From NCBI RefSeq assembly GCF_963975415.1, contig NZ_CAXBGN010000003.1:372001-436000 (forward strand): a stretch of 64,000 nucleotides of DNA, read 5' to 3'. The first letter of the stretch is position 1. Each line of letters opens with the position of its first letter. The position numbers were made by a program, and so were the translations under genes. Under the pieces are notes generated by a model that did no database searches, had not been told where the DNA came from, and saw only the letters and a program-made list of their open reading frames with translations. This document shows positions 1 through 7,833 of this stretch, one piece after another. Source of the stretch: Kriegella sp963975415 (GTDB lineage Bacteria > Bacteroidota > Bacteroidia > Flavobacteriales > Flavobacteriaceae).

Positions 1-1
1 G

Positions 2-484
2 TCTCTTGAAATTATACGTGTAGGCGAGGAAGCTGAAAACTGGGATGCCAACAAGGCTTTCGAAACATTTACCAATTCGGGAAAAGAGCGATTGGCTAAA
101 GAAAAAGCGAGACAAGCTGCAGAACTTGATAAGGTTGCAGCGGGTTTTGATGAAACGGAAAGCGGGCTTCGTTATAAGATCATTCAAAAAGGAACCGGTG
201 CCAAAGCGGAAAAGGGCCAAAAGGTTTCTGTGCATTATGAGGGTTCTTTATTAAACGGACAAGTATTCGATTCTTCTTATAAGAGAAATCAGCCCATTGA
301 TTTTCAACTGGGTGTTGGGCAAGTAATACGTGGTTGGGATGAAGGAATTTCGCTTTTGGAAGTTGGGGATAAGGCCCGCTTTGTCATTCCTTCAGATTTG
401 GCTTATGGAAGTGCTGGGGCAGGAGGGGTTATTCCTCCGGATGCCACGTTAATTTTCGATGTAGAATTGATGAACGTCGGCTAA
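2..484 (+). CDS. Peptidyl-prolyl isomerase, C-terminal part (FKBP domain), 5'-truncated by window edge
   Basis: The frame is open from base 2, so the N-terminus lies outside the window; about 160 residues are visible. The first ~55 form a charged linker preceded by a short SLEIIRVG strand, which resembles the end of a cyclophilin domain in flavobacterial cyclophilin-FKBP double-domain isomerases. From about visible residue 60 an FKBP core follows (VSVHYEG, FDSS, VIRGWDEGI, IPSDLAYG, DATLIFDVEL), with the hydrophobic pocket residues Tyr, Phe, Trp and Ile in place. It would catalyse proline cis-trans isomerisation, probably in the cell envelope. A strong terminator follows at 510-540. The FKBP call is firm; the cyclophilin N-terminus is inferred. 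Confidence 0.9.
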   Translation, partial: SLEIIRVGEEAENWDANKAFETFTNSGKERLAKEKARQAAELDKVAAGFDETESGLRYKIIQKGTGAKAEKGQKVSVHYEGSLLNGQVFDSSYKRNQPIDFQLGVGQVIRGWDEGISLLEVGDKARFVIPSDLAYGSAGAGGVIPPDATLIFDVELMNVG

Positions 485-822
485 ATTTATTAGGCTATTT
501 ATACTAAACAACCGTTTTGATACATCAAAACGGTTTTTTTGTACCCCAGTTTTAAGAATCGGGCAAAACGGATCTGTGTGTTGTGAAGTAGGATATTTGT
601 AAGAATAGTATTGGAGTAGCGGAAATACGAGCAGAATATTATCGCGAAGATTTCATACTGAATAAGAGAAGAAGGATGTTGACGATTACTAAAAATATGA
701 GAACACCAAAAAAGGAGAGCATACCAAGAATATTATGAGGTTTCAAAGAGATGGTTATCCATCTACCTATAAAACAACAAAACTGTAAAAAACCCTACCT
801 TTTATCGATTACACCCCGAAAA
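485..822. other. Gene-poor stretch between the FKBP gene and the small membrane peptide
   Basis: Apart from the terminator at 510-540 I see no convincing gene on either strand. Open frames are under 40 codons and interrupted, with no recognisable motif. Could hold a degenerate gene or an untranslated RNA, but nothing in the sequence positively supports either. Confidence 0.5.
510..540 (+). terminator. Intrinsic terminator after the FKBP gene
   Basis: Stem of 11 bp (AACCGTTTTGA paired with TCAAAACGGTT) with a 4-base loop, followed by a run of seven T. It lies 25 bases after the stop codon of the isomerase gene. Confidence 0.9.
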
Positions 823-915
823 TTAACGGGGATTCTTTTTAGCGGGTACACTTACAACCAATAAGACGATATTGATTACAAGTAAAACTAAAAGTACTCC
901 AAAGAAAGTTATCAT
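823..915 (-). CDS. 30-residue single-pass membrane peptide
   Basis: ATG at 915 opens a 30-codon frame ending in TAA at 823. About 22 consecutive residues after the first three are hydrophobic (Phe, Gly, Leu, Val, Ile, one Asn), followed by a basic tail (PAKKNPR), the layout of a single-pass inner-membrane micropeptide with a cytoplasmic positive tail. A -7-like TAATTTTG lies upstream at 1010-1017 (minus strand), giving a ~95-base leader, and a near-perfect 18-bp palindrome sits 11 bases before the start (926-943). Short AT-rich frames arise by chance, but an uninterrupted helix plus positive tail is unusual for random sequence. Function unknown. Confidence 0.6.
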   Translation of the reverse strand: MITFFGVLLVLLVINIVLLVVSVPAKKNPR

Positions 916-925
916 GTTTATAGTG

Positions 926-943
926 GTTAATCAATTGGTTAAC
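926..943. repeat. Near-perfect 18-bp palindrome upstream of the membrane peptide
   Basis: GTTAATCAATTGGTTAAC reads the same on both strands except for one symmetric mismatch pair. It lies between the inferred -7 element (1010-1017) and the start codon at 915, where an operator or an mRNA hairpin in the leader would act. Confidence 0.5.
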
Positions 944-1009
944 GCGGGGAAAACGTTTTTGTTTTATTTGTAGATGTGTATTTATTCAAAGGTTGCGTTG
1001 AAAGTTGAA

Positions 1010-1017
1010 CAAAATTA
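1010..1017 (-). promoter_or_regulatory. -7 element TAATTTTG for the membrane peptide
   Basis: Matches the Bacteroidota consensus TAnnTTTG on the minus strand. No clean -33 TTG at the usual spacing, so the call rests on the -7 box and its position. Confidence 0.4.
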
Positions 1018-1062
1018 CAAAAAAGTATCTTATTTCCTACATTATATAAAAATAACCACAAA

Positions 1063-1092
1063 AAAAACCCCAACTTTGTAGTCAGGGTTTTA
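1063..1092 (-). terminator. Terminator of the cold-shock gene
   Basis: On the minus strand a stem AAACCC/GGGTTT closes a 13-16 base loop and is followed by a T-rich run; it begins 23 bases after the cold-shock stop codon. Confidence 0.7.
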
Positions 1093-1114
1093 CTATAAAA
1101 AAGTTTATGCGTAC

Positions 1115-1309
1115 CTAGTCAATTACCTTCACATTTACGGCGTTTAATCCTTTTTTACCTTGTTGTAGTTCAAATTCTACAACGTCACCTTCACGAATTT
1201 CATCGATCAAACCAGAAATGTGTACAAAGTGATCTTCGCTTGAACCATCTTCAGTAATAAAACCATATCCTTTGGAATCATTGAAGAATTTTACTGTTCC
1301 TTTACTCAT
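1115..1309 (-). CDS. Cold-shock domain protein (CspA family)
   Basis: 64 residues, the full length of a single cold-shock domain. RNP1 is visible as KGYGFI (residues 13-18) and RNP2 as HFVHIS (27-32), with the opening GTVKFFN strand. Such proteins bind single-stranded nucleic acid and act as RNA chaperones in the cytoplasm. ATG at 1309; a perfect TATATTTG -7 box lies at 1341-1348, leaving a leader of roughly 25 bases, and a terminator follows at 1063-1092, so it is probably monocistronic. The leader is short compared with the long cold-sensing leaders of enterobacterial cspA, so thermoregulation is not evident here. Confidence 0.95.
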   Translation of the reverse strand: MSKGTVKFFNDSKGYGFITEDGSSEDHFVHISGLIDEIREGDVVEFELQQGKKGLNAVNVKVID

Positions 1310-1340
1310 AATAGAAAATTAAATATTAAAAATTAAAGGG

Positions 1341-1348
1341 CAAATATA
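1341..1348 (-). promoter_or_regulatory. -7 element TATATTTG of the cold-shock gene
   Basis: Exact TAnnTTTG match on the minus strand, 32 bases before the ATG at 1309. Confidence 0.55.
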
Positions 1349-1495
1349 GTGTTAAATTTTTTAATTGCGTGATTTTTTGGAAGTTATATTTCTGTAAAGA
1401 TGAAGTTACGTATACATATTTTAAATATTGGTCTAATCGTTTAGGTGCCAACATCATCGGTAAAATGAGATTTTTTAAGATTTAGATGCTTGTTT

Positions 1496-1885
1496 TTAAC
1501 TTTCCGGAGTCAATAATTTTTTTACTGAATTGGTAATCTCCTTTGTATCGAGACTTATTATGGCAGACGCTAGGGTCAGTACCGAAGTTGCCCTGTCGAG
1601 TATTTTTTGAACCCCTACCAGCTTTTTATAGAGTTGTTGCGTCTCTAAAGTAATCGAGTCGATGTGTTCCAATGAAGAGGCGGCATCGTCCATTACCAAA
1701 ATGGCAGATTGTGTATAGAGCTCTGTAGTATGTGCCAATGTTTTGGCATGTAACTCTTTTAGAAACTGATTGTTTTCTTTAGTAAGTCGTTCAAAATTTT
1801 CATAACGATAGTTCCCCAAAGCATTGGCCATATGTGCAAAATTATCAGCTAGGCGTTTTACTTGTTCGGCAGTCAATTTTCCCAT
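1496..1885 (-). CDS. Uncharacterised helical protein, operon partner of the lipoprotein
   Basis: 129 residues from ATG at 1885; a GTG at 1894 would overlap the upstream stop in a GTGA quartet and is the alternative start. No family recognised. The sequence is almost entirely amphipathic helix, rich in Lys, Glu, Leu and Thr, with a mildly hydrophobic patch near residues 98-112 (TSVLTLASAIISL). No signal peptide, so probably cytoplasmic or membrane-associated. It sits directly downstream of the lipoprotein gene ending at 1891, and the two are surely co-transcribed. A complex between the two products, perhaps bridging inner-membrane face and envelope, is only a guess. Confidence 0.75.
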   Translation of the reverse strand: MGKLTAEQVKRLADNFAHMANALGNYRYENFERLTKENNQFLKELHAKTLAHTTELYTQSAILVMDDAASSLEHIDSITLETQQLYKKLVGVQKILDRATSVLTLASAIISLDTKEITNSVKKLLTPES

Positions 1886-1890
1886 AGCTA

Positions 1891-2739
1891 TCACTTATTA
1901 ATGTTAAAAGAGTGGGCCAGGTTTTTGAGTTGAGTGCCATGTATTGCCAATTGCCCTTTTATCTCATCTTCGGTTAGTTTGTTGATGTTGTTATAAAGGG
2001 CATTGTGCCCGTCGGCTATTGTTTTTAAAACTTCCGAATATATTGCAAGCTCTTCCTGTTTAGCGGTTAGTGCTGCAATCTGTTCATAGTAATCTTCGGT
2101 GAACTTTGTGCGTTCAAAGACCGATAGATCTGTGTTGGCTATCAAATCAAAATAGAAACTTTTGATGCTACTTTTTTGAACTTCCAATTTTCCTATTAGG
2201 TTGCCCGAGAGATTGAGGTCTAGAAAATGAAGCAGTGTTTGTAGGGGTTCGTTCGCCCGTGTTACATATTCTTTTATTTTCTTTCTGCGGTAGCCATCGG
2301 TAAACGCCCTGAGTATTATGGTAGAAATACTGGAATATGCTTTGACGTCTGCCTCTTTTAGCGACAAAGAACCAAATTCACCGGTTGCCAAGGTCTGTGT
2401 AAGTTCATCGGTATTGTAATTGGTAAGCTGATTTTTCGAGATATCGGTAAGGCCATAGAAATATCCTCGAGTGGTATGGTAAATCAATGCGGTAATGCTA
2501 TCGGCCTTTTTATCGGCAGTACATAGACAGGTTTGATTATGTATTTTTAACGCTGCGATACTTTTATGTAGACATTCGTCAGTGCAGTTTTTAGCAAAAC
2601 TATAGGATAAGGTGTTGAATTTTTCAATGCCTTCGATTGAAGACTCAGAGAATTCGCCTACATGTTTTAGGTTTACACAGCTTGCCAAAGTGGTGGCGAT
2701 AAGAATTAAAACAAAATTATGTGATAGTGGTTTTTGCAT
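1891..2739 (-). CDS. Uncharacterised lipoprotein
   Basis: 282 residues. The N-terminus is a lipoprotein signal (hydrophobic LILIATT and lipobox LASC, lipidated Cys21), so the protein is envelope-anchored. Four further Cys lie close together (NCTDECLHK ... TCLCT, about residues 51-77), which may form disulfides. The rest is predicted helical with no domain I recognise. First gene of a two-gene operon with the helical protein at 1496-1885. Probable flavobacterial orphan family; function unknown. Confidence 0.8.
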   Translation of the reverse strand: MQKPLSHNFVLILIATTLASCVNLKHVGEFSESSIEGIEKFNTLSYSFAKNCTDECLHKSIAALKIHNQTCLCTADKKADSITALIYHTTRGYFYGLTDISKNQLTNYNTDELTQTLATGEFGSLSLKEADVKAYSSISTIILRAFTDGYRRKKIKEYVTRANEPLQTLLHFLDLNLSGNLIGKLEVQKSSIKSFYFDLIANTDLSVFERTKFTEDYYEQIAALTAKQEELAIYSEVLKTIADGHNALYNNINKLTEDEIKGQLAIHGTQLKNLAHSFNINK

Positions 2740-2871
2740 GAAAGCACTTGTGTTGAAATTGACGACATCAATTGTTACAATTTAAAAATAATGCTACACT
2801 TTTCTTGCCAAATATTTTAAAATCTTAAGGTCGCAGAGGTCTGGGACGACAAAAAGAAAAAAGAATGCATA

Positions 2872-2902
2872 AAAAAACCTCCCTAAATCAAGGGAGGTTT
2901 TA
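2872..2902 (-). terminator. Terminator of the peroxiredoxin gene
   Basis: A perfect 10-bp stem (AAACCTCCCT / AGGGAGGTTT) with a 5-base loop at 2876-2900; on the minus strand it runs into seven T. Starts about 20 bases after the peroxiredoxin stop. Confidence 0.92.
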
Positions 2903-2922
2903 TAAATTATTATCTTGAACGG

Positions 2923-3561
2923 CTATGCGGTCGGATCTGGTGTCATTCTTAAATAAGGCTTTATTTCTTTAACACCCTTAGAAAACATCTGTTTTGCTTC
3001 ATCGGTCGCTATCGCTGGGCTAACTACGACATCTTCACCATTTTTCCAGTTGGCCGGTGTTGCCACTTTATGATTAGCCGTTAACTGCAACGAGTCTATT
3101 ACACGCAAAAGTTCATGAAAATTACGACCTGTCGAGGCAGGGTAGGTAATTATCAATTTAACCGTTTTATCGGGTGCAATGATAAACACAGAACGTACCG
3201 TAAGACTATCGTTCGCTTTTGGGTGAATCATATCATACAGGTCAGAAACCTTTTTGTCTTCATCAGCAATAATAGGAAAGTTTACTTTGGTCTGCTCAAC
3301 TTCATTAATATCCTTTATCCATTCGTTATGTGATGCTGCACCGTCGACACTTAAAGCCAGCATTTTTACGTTTCGTTTGTCAAAATCATCCTTAAATTTT
3401 GCTGCGGTACCTAATTCGGTAGTACATACAGGGGTGAAATCGGCAGGATGTGAAAATAAAATACCCCAGCTATCACCGAGATAATCATATAAATTTATCA
3501 TTCCTACGGAACTGTCAGCCGTGAAATCTGGGGCTTTGTCGCCCAATCGTATTGTTGCCAT
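2923..3561 (-). CDS. 1-Cys peroxiredoxin (Prx6 family)
   Basis: 212 residues, the normal size for Prx6-type enzymes. The peroxidatic cysteine is Cys46 in PADFTPVCTTE, preceded by the FSHPADF strand typical of the 1-Cys group; no resolving Cys is present further on. The C-terminal extension (VVSPAIATDEAKQMF ... YLRMTPDP) matches the dimerisation arm of this subfamily. It reduces H2O2 and organic peroxides in the cytoplasm using an external thiol donor. Single gene with its own terminator and a -7-like TAATTTTG at 3596-3603. A bacillithiol-transferase-like gene and a thioredoxin-fold gene follow, giving a small thiol/redox neighbourhood. Confidence 0.95.
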   Translation of the reverse strand: MATIRLGDKAPDFTADSSVGMINLYDYLGDSWGILFSHPADFTPVCTTELGTAAKFKDDFDKRNVKMLALSVDGAASHNEWIKDINEVEQTKVNFPIIADEDKKVSDLYDMIHPKANDSLTVRSVFIIAPDKTVKLIITYPASTGRNFHELLRVIDSLQLTANHKVATPANWKNGEDVVVSPAIATDEAKQMFSKGVKEIKPYLRMTPDPTA

Positions 3562-3595
3562 AGTTTTAATATTTAATGGATTAATTGTTATCCTA

Positions 3596-3603
3596 CAAAA
3601 TTA
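3596..3603 (-). promoter_or_regulatory. -7 element TAATTTTG of the peroxiredoxin gene
   Basis: Exact TAnnTTTG match on the minus strand 35 bases ahead of the ATG at 3561; -33 box not clear. Confidence 0.45.
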
Positions 3604-3730
3604 GTAGATTAAAGCTAAAATACTTCTTTTTTAGGTTAAAAATGTATTAAAGTTTGGTTTCTTCGCATTCGCAATTATAAATTGAATTAGTATTACAAAT
3701 ATGTTCGTAAAACTTCATTAATTTTAGAGA

Positions 3731-4276
3731 ATGAGAGAAAGCACATTGGAAAAACTTCGCTATCCTATTGGTCATTTTGTAATGCCGGATACTATTTCTG
3801 ACCTGGAATTGAAAGATTGGGTAGCTCAATTGGAAGCATTGCCCATAGTTTTGGAAGATTTGGTGAAAAACCTCTCCGAAGAACAGTTGAATACGCCGTA
3901 TCGGCCCGATGGGTGGACGGTTCGCCAGGTAGTACACCATATTGCCGATAGCCACCATCATAGTTATATTCGTTTCAAGTGGGCACTTACTGAAGATAGG
4001 CCGGTAATTAAGGCGTATGAAGAAAAAGCATGGGCCAATTTAGAAGATGCCCTTTTTGCACCGATACAGCTGTCGATTACCCATATAAAGAGTATTCATG
4101 CTAAATTGGTGTATCTCTTAAGGAATCTGTCGGAAGAAGATTTAAAAAAAGTGTATATACACCCCGATGGAAACATGGAAGTTTCGGTTAAAGAGAATAT
4201 CGGGAAATATGCTTGGCACGGCAATCACCACTGTGCACATATTGAGGGACTGATACAAAGGGAAGGGTGGATTTGA
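3731..4276 (+). CDS. YfiT-family bacillithiol transferase (DinB superfamily)
   Basis: 181 residues, matching Bacillus YfiT in length. The four-helix DinB fold is indicated by the metal-ligand pattern: VVHHIADSH in helix 2 (about residues 71-79) and HGNHHCAHI near the C-terminus (about 163-171), which supply the three His ligands. Family members transfer bacillithiol to electrophiles for detoxification. ATG at 3731; no operon partner (divergent peroxiredoxin upstream, convergent thioredoxin-fold gene downstream). Family assignment is firm; the substrate, and whether this species makes bacillithiol, is inferred. Confidence 0.88.
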   Translation: MRESTLEKLRYPIGHFVMPDTISDLELKDWVAQLEALPIVLEDLVKNLSEEQLNTPYRPDGWTVRQVVHHIADSHHHSYIRFKWALTEDRPVIKAYEEKAWANLEDALFAPIQLSITHIKSIHAKLVYLLRNLSEEDLKKVYIHPDGNMEVSVKENIGKYAWHGNHHCAHIEGLIQREGWI

Positions 4277-4358
4277 TTTTAACTGCTTTTTTCTAAAAAA
4301 AAATAATACTCCCGCCATTTATAAGTCCATTTCGCACCACCCTTTAGAACGAAACTAG

Positions 4359-4916
4359 TTATTTCATCCATTTGATATTACAGCCAATACTGGGTTTTTG
4401 ATCTTTACTTACTTCATTCCCTGTTAACAAAGCGTCCATAGCATGGCGCAGGTCGTTTCCGGTCACAGGAATACCGTTTCCGGGGCGTGAGTCATCCAAT
4501 TGGCCACGGTAAACCAGTTTTAGATCTTTGTCGAACAAATAAAAATCAGGGGTGCAGGCAGCATTGTATGCTCGGGCCACTTCTTGGGTTTTGTCGTATA
4601 AATACGGGAAAGTATAATCTTCTTCTTGAGCTGTTCGGGTCATAAGGTCTGGCGCATCTTCCAGATAATTCTCAACATCGTTGCTTGAAATAGCGATGAA
4701 ACCAATTCCTTTGGCCTGATAGTTCCTTCCCAATTTGGAAATTTCCGGGTTCACGTGTTTTACAAAAGGGCAGTGGTTACAGATAAACATAATCACTGTT
4801 GCCTTCTCGCCTTTTAAATCGTTAAGCGCCACTGTTTTGCTCGAAACGGTGTCTAATAGTTCAAAAGAGGGGGCTTTAGTCCCCAAGGGTAACATGTTGC
4901 TGGGCGTTCGTGCCAT
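4359..4916 (-). CDS. Thioredoxin-fold protein, AhpC/TSA-like
   Basis: 185 residues with no signal peptide. The redox motif is CNHC (Cys46, Cys49) in FICNHCPFVKHV, followed by the thioredoxin-fold strands and a cis-Pro region (AACTPDFYLFDKD). This belongs to a widespread 'thioredoxin family protein' group with a CxxCPFV centre, often annotated as alkyl hydroperoxide reductase-like, whose substrate is not established. Start taken at ATG 4916 (a second Met is residue 8). Convergent with the YfiT gene. Likely cytoplasmic disulfide or peroxide reductase. Confidence 0.88.
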   Translation of the reverse strand: MARTPSNMLPLGTKAPSFELLDTVSSKTVALNDLKGEKATVIMFICNHCPFVKHVNPEISKLGRNYQAKGIGFIAISSNDVENYLEDAPDLMTRTAQEEDYTFPYLYDKTQEVARAYNAACTPDFYLFDKDLKLVYRGQLDDSRPGNGIPVTGNDLRHAMDALLTGNEVSKDQKPSIGCNIKWMK

Positions 4917-5241
4917 ATTTTCGCTTTTTATGACGGTTTTAAATTACTTTGCCACTGATGATTTTGACTAACATACGAACAAAGCATCAAAATTAAAAGT
5001 AATTCAAAGATTGCTTCGAAATATATGATCAGCTTTGAATTTTCAGAACAAACGAATTAGTACCCATAAAGGGTACGAAAAATAATCGACATATTTCAAG
5101 GCCCGCGCTCTAAAAACACTTGTTTTTTTATTGCGCAATGGTTATCTTAAAGAACCCGTTTTAACTTTTCTGTCGTACTGCAATTTCCGTGTTCGAATTA
5201 GGGAAGAATGAACGTATGTATAACATTAAATTTTGAATATT
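4917..5241. other. Divergent intergenic region of 325 bp
   Basis: Separates the minus-strand thioredoxin-fold gene from the plus-strand gene at 5242. It must hold both promoters but no exact TAnnTTTG box at good distance was found. The one visible structure is an inverted repeat GTACCC-ataaa-GGGTAC at 5060-5076. No gene seen. Confidence 0.6.
5060..5076. repeat. Inverted repeat GTACCC-N5-GGGTAC
   Basis: Six-base perfect arms separated by ATAAA in the middle of a divergent intergenic region; size and position suit a small operator, and no T-run follows that would make it a terminator. Confidence 0.4.
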
Positions 5242-5547
5242 ATGGATAATTCATACACATCATTGGCGGAGGCAATTACCAATTTGCAACTAGAAGGTTT
5301 TACGGCAGATTTTAATCTGTGCGATGCCGGGGTTGAAAACAAGCACAAAAAGGAGGTGCATTCCGCTGACGAGCTGAATGTGGTCAAGTATTATCGTTTT
5401 GAGGGGATGAGCAACCCAGATGATAACACCGTTTTGTATGTTATAGAAACGAACTCGGGAGAAAAAGGGCTGCTTATGGATGCCTACGGTGCCTATTCGG
5501 GCAATGTGTCCAAAGAACTAATGGACAAGCTTAAAATGTCGCGATAA
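5242..5547 (+). CDS. Small conserved Bacteroidota protein, often mislabelled phosphoribosylpyrophosphate synthetase
   Basis: 101 residues from ATG 5242; a TTG three codons earlier is unlikely to be the start. The motifs FEGMSNPDDNTVLYVIETNSGEKG and LMDAYGAYS are recognisable from a family of ~100-residue proteins frequent in Bacteroidota genomes, some of which carry the name 'phosphoribosylpyrophosphate synthetase'. That name is not credible: true Prs is ~310 residues and none of its PRPP loop is present. No signal peptide. Cytoplasmic, function unknown. Confidence 0.85.
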   Translation: MDNSYTSLAEAITNLQLEGFTADFNLCDAGVENKHKKEVHSADELNVVKYYRFEGMSNPDDNTVLYVIETNSGEKGLLMDAYGAYSGNVSKELMDKLKMSR

Positions 5548-5836
5548 ATGAACGCTGAGGTGTGTCAAGTTCTAAAATGGCCGACTTCTGCCTGACCAAA
5601 ATCGCACTGATTTTACAATGTAACGAGTAAGTTGAAAACCCGCTATAAACTTTTAATGAGGTATGTACAATACCGATTTTCGGGCCAATTACTGATGTCT
5701 GTTTCATACTTTTCCATAAAATAATCAACCCCTATTTTCAGCGAATGTCTTATCTTGGGTGCAAAGTAATGGAGTGATATAAGGTGATTTTGATTGTAAA
5801 TATCCTTTCTTAACATTCGCAAAACTTCCAATTTTA
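5548..5836. other. Intergenic region with one doubtful small minus-strand frame
   Basis: Contains the promoter for the BASS transporter operon. On the minus strand ATG at 5816 opens a 57-codon frame to 5643 with a protein-like composition (KYETDISNWPENRY near its end), but there is no supporting promoter and its start lies only 21 bases from the divergent transporter start, so I do not call it a gene. Confidence 0.4.
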
Positions 5837-6757
5837 TTGACTAAAACTGTTTTAGATAACGTACAAATCAACTTTGATGATGAAACGCTGTGGGTGTTGA
5901 ACATGGCCTTGGCATTGGTCATGTTCGGTATAGCCTTAGAGATTTCTGTTAAGGACTTTCGACACTTGGTAAAAAAGCCAAAACCTGTTTTTACAGGAGT
6001 TTTTAGTCAATTCGTATTGTTGCCCGTGGTAACCTTTATATTGGTTTGGTCCATTGAACCCTTGCCCAGCATTGCCCTCGGAATGTTCATGGTCGCTGCT
6101 TGCCCAGGGGGTAATATTTCCAATTTTATCACCTATTTGGCAAAAGGCAATACCGCTTTGTCAGTCAGCCTTACGGCTGTGGCGACACTGTTGGCCGTTT
6201 TTATGACGCCATTGAATTTGCAGTTATGGGGTTCGATGTATGCCCCCACATCAGTGCTTTTAAAAGAGGTGGCCATAGCACCTTTTGAAATGGTGAAACT
6301 GGTGTCGTTACTATTGGGTGTGCCACTTCTTCTCGGTATGGGTTTACATCATATCAGACCGGTAGTAGCAAAGAAGGTGGCGAAAGTATTGAAAGTAGTT
6401 TCTTTACTCTTTTTTGTGATTTTGATATTTTTGGCGCTATACAACAACCGTGATATATTTATGGATTATATCTTTTACGTCTTTTGGATCGTGGTATTAC
6501 ATAATATCATAGCCTTTACAACAGGTTTTTCTGTAGCAAGTTTTATGGGACTATCAAAAAGGGATATACGGAGTATAACGATCGAGACGGGAATACAAAA
6601 TTCAGGTTTGGGGCTCTTATTGATTTTTACTTTTTTCGACGGTCTTGGCGGAATGGCGTTACTTGCAGCATTTTGGGGCATTTGGCATTTGGTATCTGGT
6701 TTGTTGCTTGCGGGTTTTTGGGGCTATAGGCCTGTTGAAAAAGAAAGGTTGGCTTGA
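5837..6757 (+). CDS. BASS-family (bile acid:sodium symporter-like) transporter
   Basis: 306 residues with about ten hydrophobic segments. Family features: an N-terminal LNMALALVMFGIAL helix, the conserved AACPGGNISNFITYLAKG crossover region (about residues 90-107) that forms the Na+/substrate site in this fold, and a second repeat ending IETGIQNSGLGLLLI (about 247-261). Imports or exports organic anions with Na+; the substrate cannot be read from sequence. The start is TTG at 5837: the frame upstream is open to a stop at 5780 with no ATG, and the next ATG is already inside helix 1. Its stop overlaps the next start in the quartet TTGA, so it is translationally coupled to the acyltransferase. 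Confidence 0.92.
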   Translation: MTKTVLDNVQINFDDETLWVLNMALALVMFGIALEISVKDFRHLVKKPKPVFTGVFSQFVLLPVVTFILVWSIEPLPSIALGMFMVAACPGGNISNFITYLAKGNTALSVSLTAVATLLAVFMTPLNLQLWGSMYAPTSVLLKEVAIAPFEMVKLVSLLLGVPLLLGMGLHHIRPVVAKKVAKVLKVVSLLFFVILIFLALYNNRDIFMDYIFYVFWIVVLHNIIAFTTGFSVASFMGLSKRDIRSITIETGIQNSGLGLLLIFTFFDGLGGMALLAAFWGIWHLVSGLLLAGFWGYRPVEKERLA

Positions 6758-7797
6758 AAGAAATAGGATATAATTTAGTTAAGGTATGGATCAAGTGCGC
6801 GCTCTATTTGTATTTCGGTAAGATAAAAATTTCAGGTTTGGCCGATGTGCCCAAAGATAAACCGCTACTATTTCTGCCCAATCACCAAAGTGCATTGCTT
6901 GACGTACTTCTAATCGCCGTAAAATGCAATCGGAAGCCTTACTTTTTAACACGCTCCGATGTTTTTAAAAGTAATTTTCTAAAAACTGTTTTCAATTTCT
7001 TTCAAATGATTCCTGTTTACCGAATTCGTGACGGACGGGAATCGTTAAAAAACAATCAAGCTATATTTGATGACTGTGCTCGTTTGTTACAAGACAATAA
7101 TGCGATTCTGATGTTCCCCGAGGCCAATCATAACCTTCAGCGACGTGTTCGCCCCCTGAGCAAAGGTTTTACCCGAATTCTTTTCAATGCGCTGGAAAAG
7201 CAGCCACAATTGGATATTCAAATGGTGCCGGTGGGATTGAATTACCGGGATGCAAAAATATTCCCTGATCGGGTAGCGGTATATTACGGGAAAGCTATTG
7301 CCGTGCAAAAATTATACGACCCCGAAGATCTTAGTGGTTCAGTGGAGCTTATTAAAACGGAAGTTTCGAACAGTCTTAAGACCTTGACAACCCATATTGA
7401 CGACGATAGTAAGTATCAGGCTATTGTGGAAAGGTTGGATGCTATGGGTGTAGATTATTTGAACCCGGAAGAAGTAAATACCGTTTTAGCATCTTTTGAA
7501 AGTTCAAATTCGAAACCAATATCAAAACCAAAACCGACATCAAGCCTAAAACTTTTAAAGGTACTTTTCGTGCTATTAAATTTCCCCGTGTGGTTCTTAT
7601 GGATCTTGACTTTAAAACCAAGAGTACCCGAGATGGAGTTTATGGGCACCTTTCGGTTTGCTTTTGCCTTATTGGTCTATCCCGTTTATTATCTTTTATT
7701 GTTCGGTGTTGTAACGGTTATTTGGAGCGGGGTCATCGGTTTAGTGGTAGTTGCCATACTATTTTTGTTTAATGTGGTGCATGTTCGGGTAAGTTGA
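6754..7797 (+). CDS. PlsC-type lysophospholipid/glycerol-phosphate acyltransferase with C-terminal membrane helices
   Basis: 347 residues. Acyltransferase block I is NHQSALLD (residues 43-50; His44 to Asp50 is HX5D rather than the usual HX4D), block III is MFPEANHN. After the ~210-residue catalytic domain there is a spacer and, from about residue 268, two to three transmembrane helices, so the enzyme is membrane-held. It should acylate a lysophospholipid or glycerol phosphate derivative. TTG start overlapping the transporter stop (TTGA); the N-terminal KEIGYNLVKVW helix is typical and needs this start. Co-expressed with the BASS transporter, although why is not obvious. Confidence 0.9.
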   Translation: MKEIGYNLVKVWIKCALYLYFGKIKISGLADVPKDKPLLFLPNHQSALLDVLLIAVKCNRKPYFLTRSDVFKSNFLKTVFNFFQMIPVYRIRDGRESLKNNQAIFDDCARLLQDNNAILMFPEANHNLQRRVRPLSKGFTRILFNALEKQPQLDIQMVPVGLNYRDAKIFPDRVAVYYGKAIAVQKLYDPEDLSGSVELIKTEVSNSLKTLTTHIDDDSKYQAIVERLDAMGVDYLNPEEVNTVLASFESSNSKPISKPKPTSSLKLLKVLFVLLNFPVWFLWILTLKPRVPEMEFMGTFRFAFALLVYPVYYLLLFGVVTVIWSGVIGLVVVAILFLFNVVHVRVS

Positions 7798-7833
7798 ATT
7801 TTACTCTTCAACTGAGATGCACGGCTAATTTTC

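Noticed and set aside
5242..5547. Label 'phosphoribosylpyrophosphate synthetase' for this small protein
   Set aside because: A third of the size of Prs with none of its catalytic loops; the name is a propagated misannotation.
5643..5816. 57-codon minus-strand frame with protein-like composition
   Set aside because: Starts only 21 bases from the divergent transporter start, no promoter match, no motif; could be chance in AT-rich intergenic DNA.
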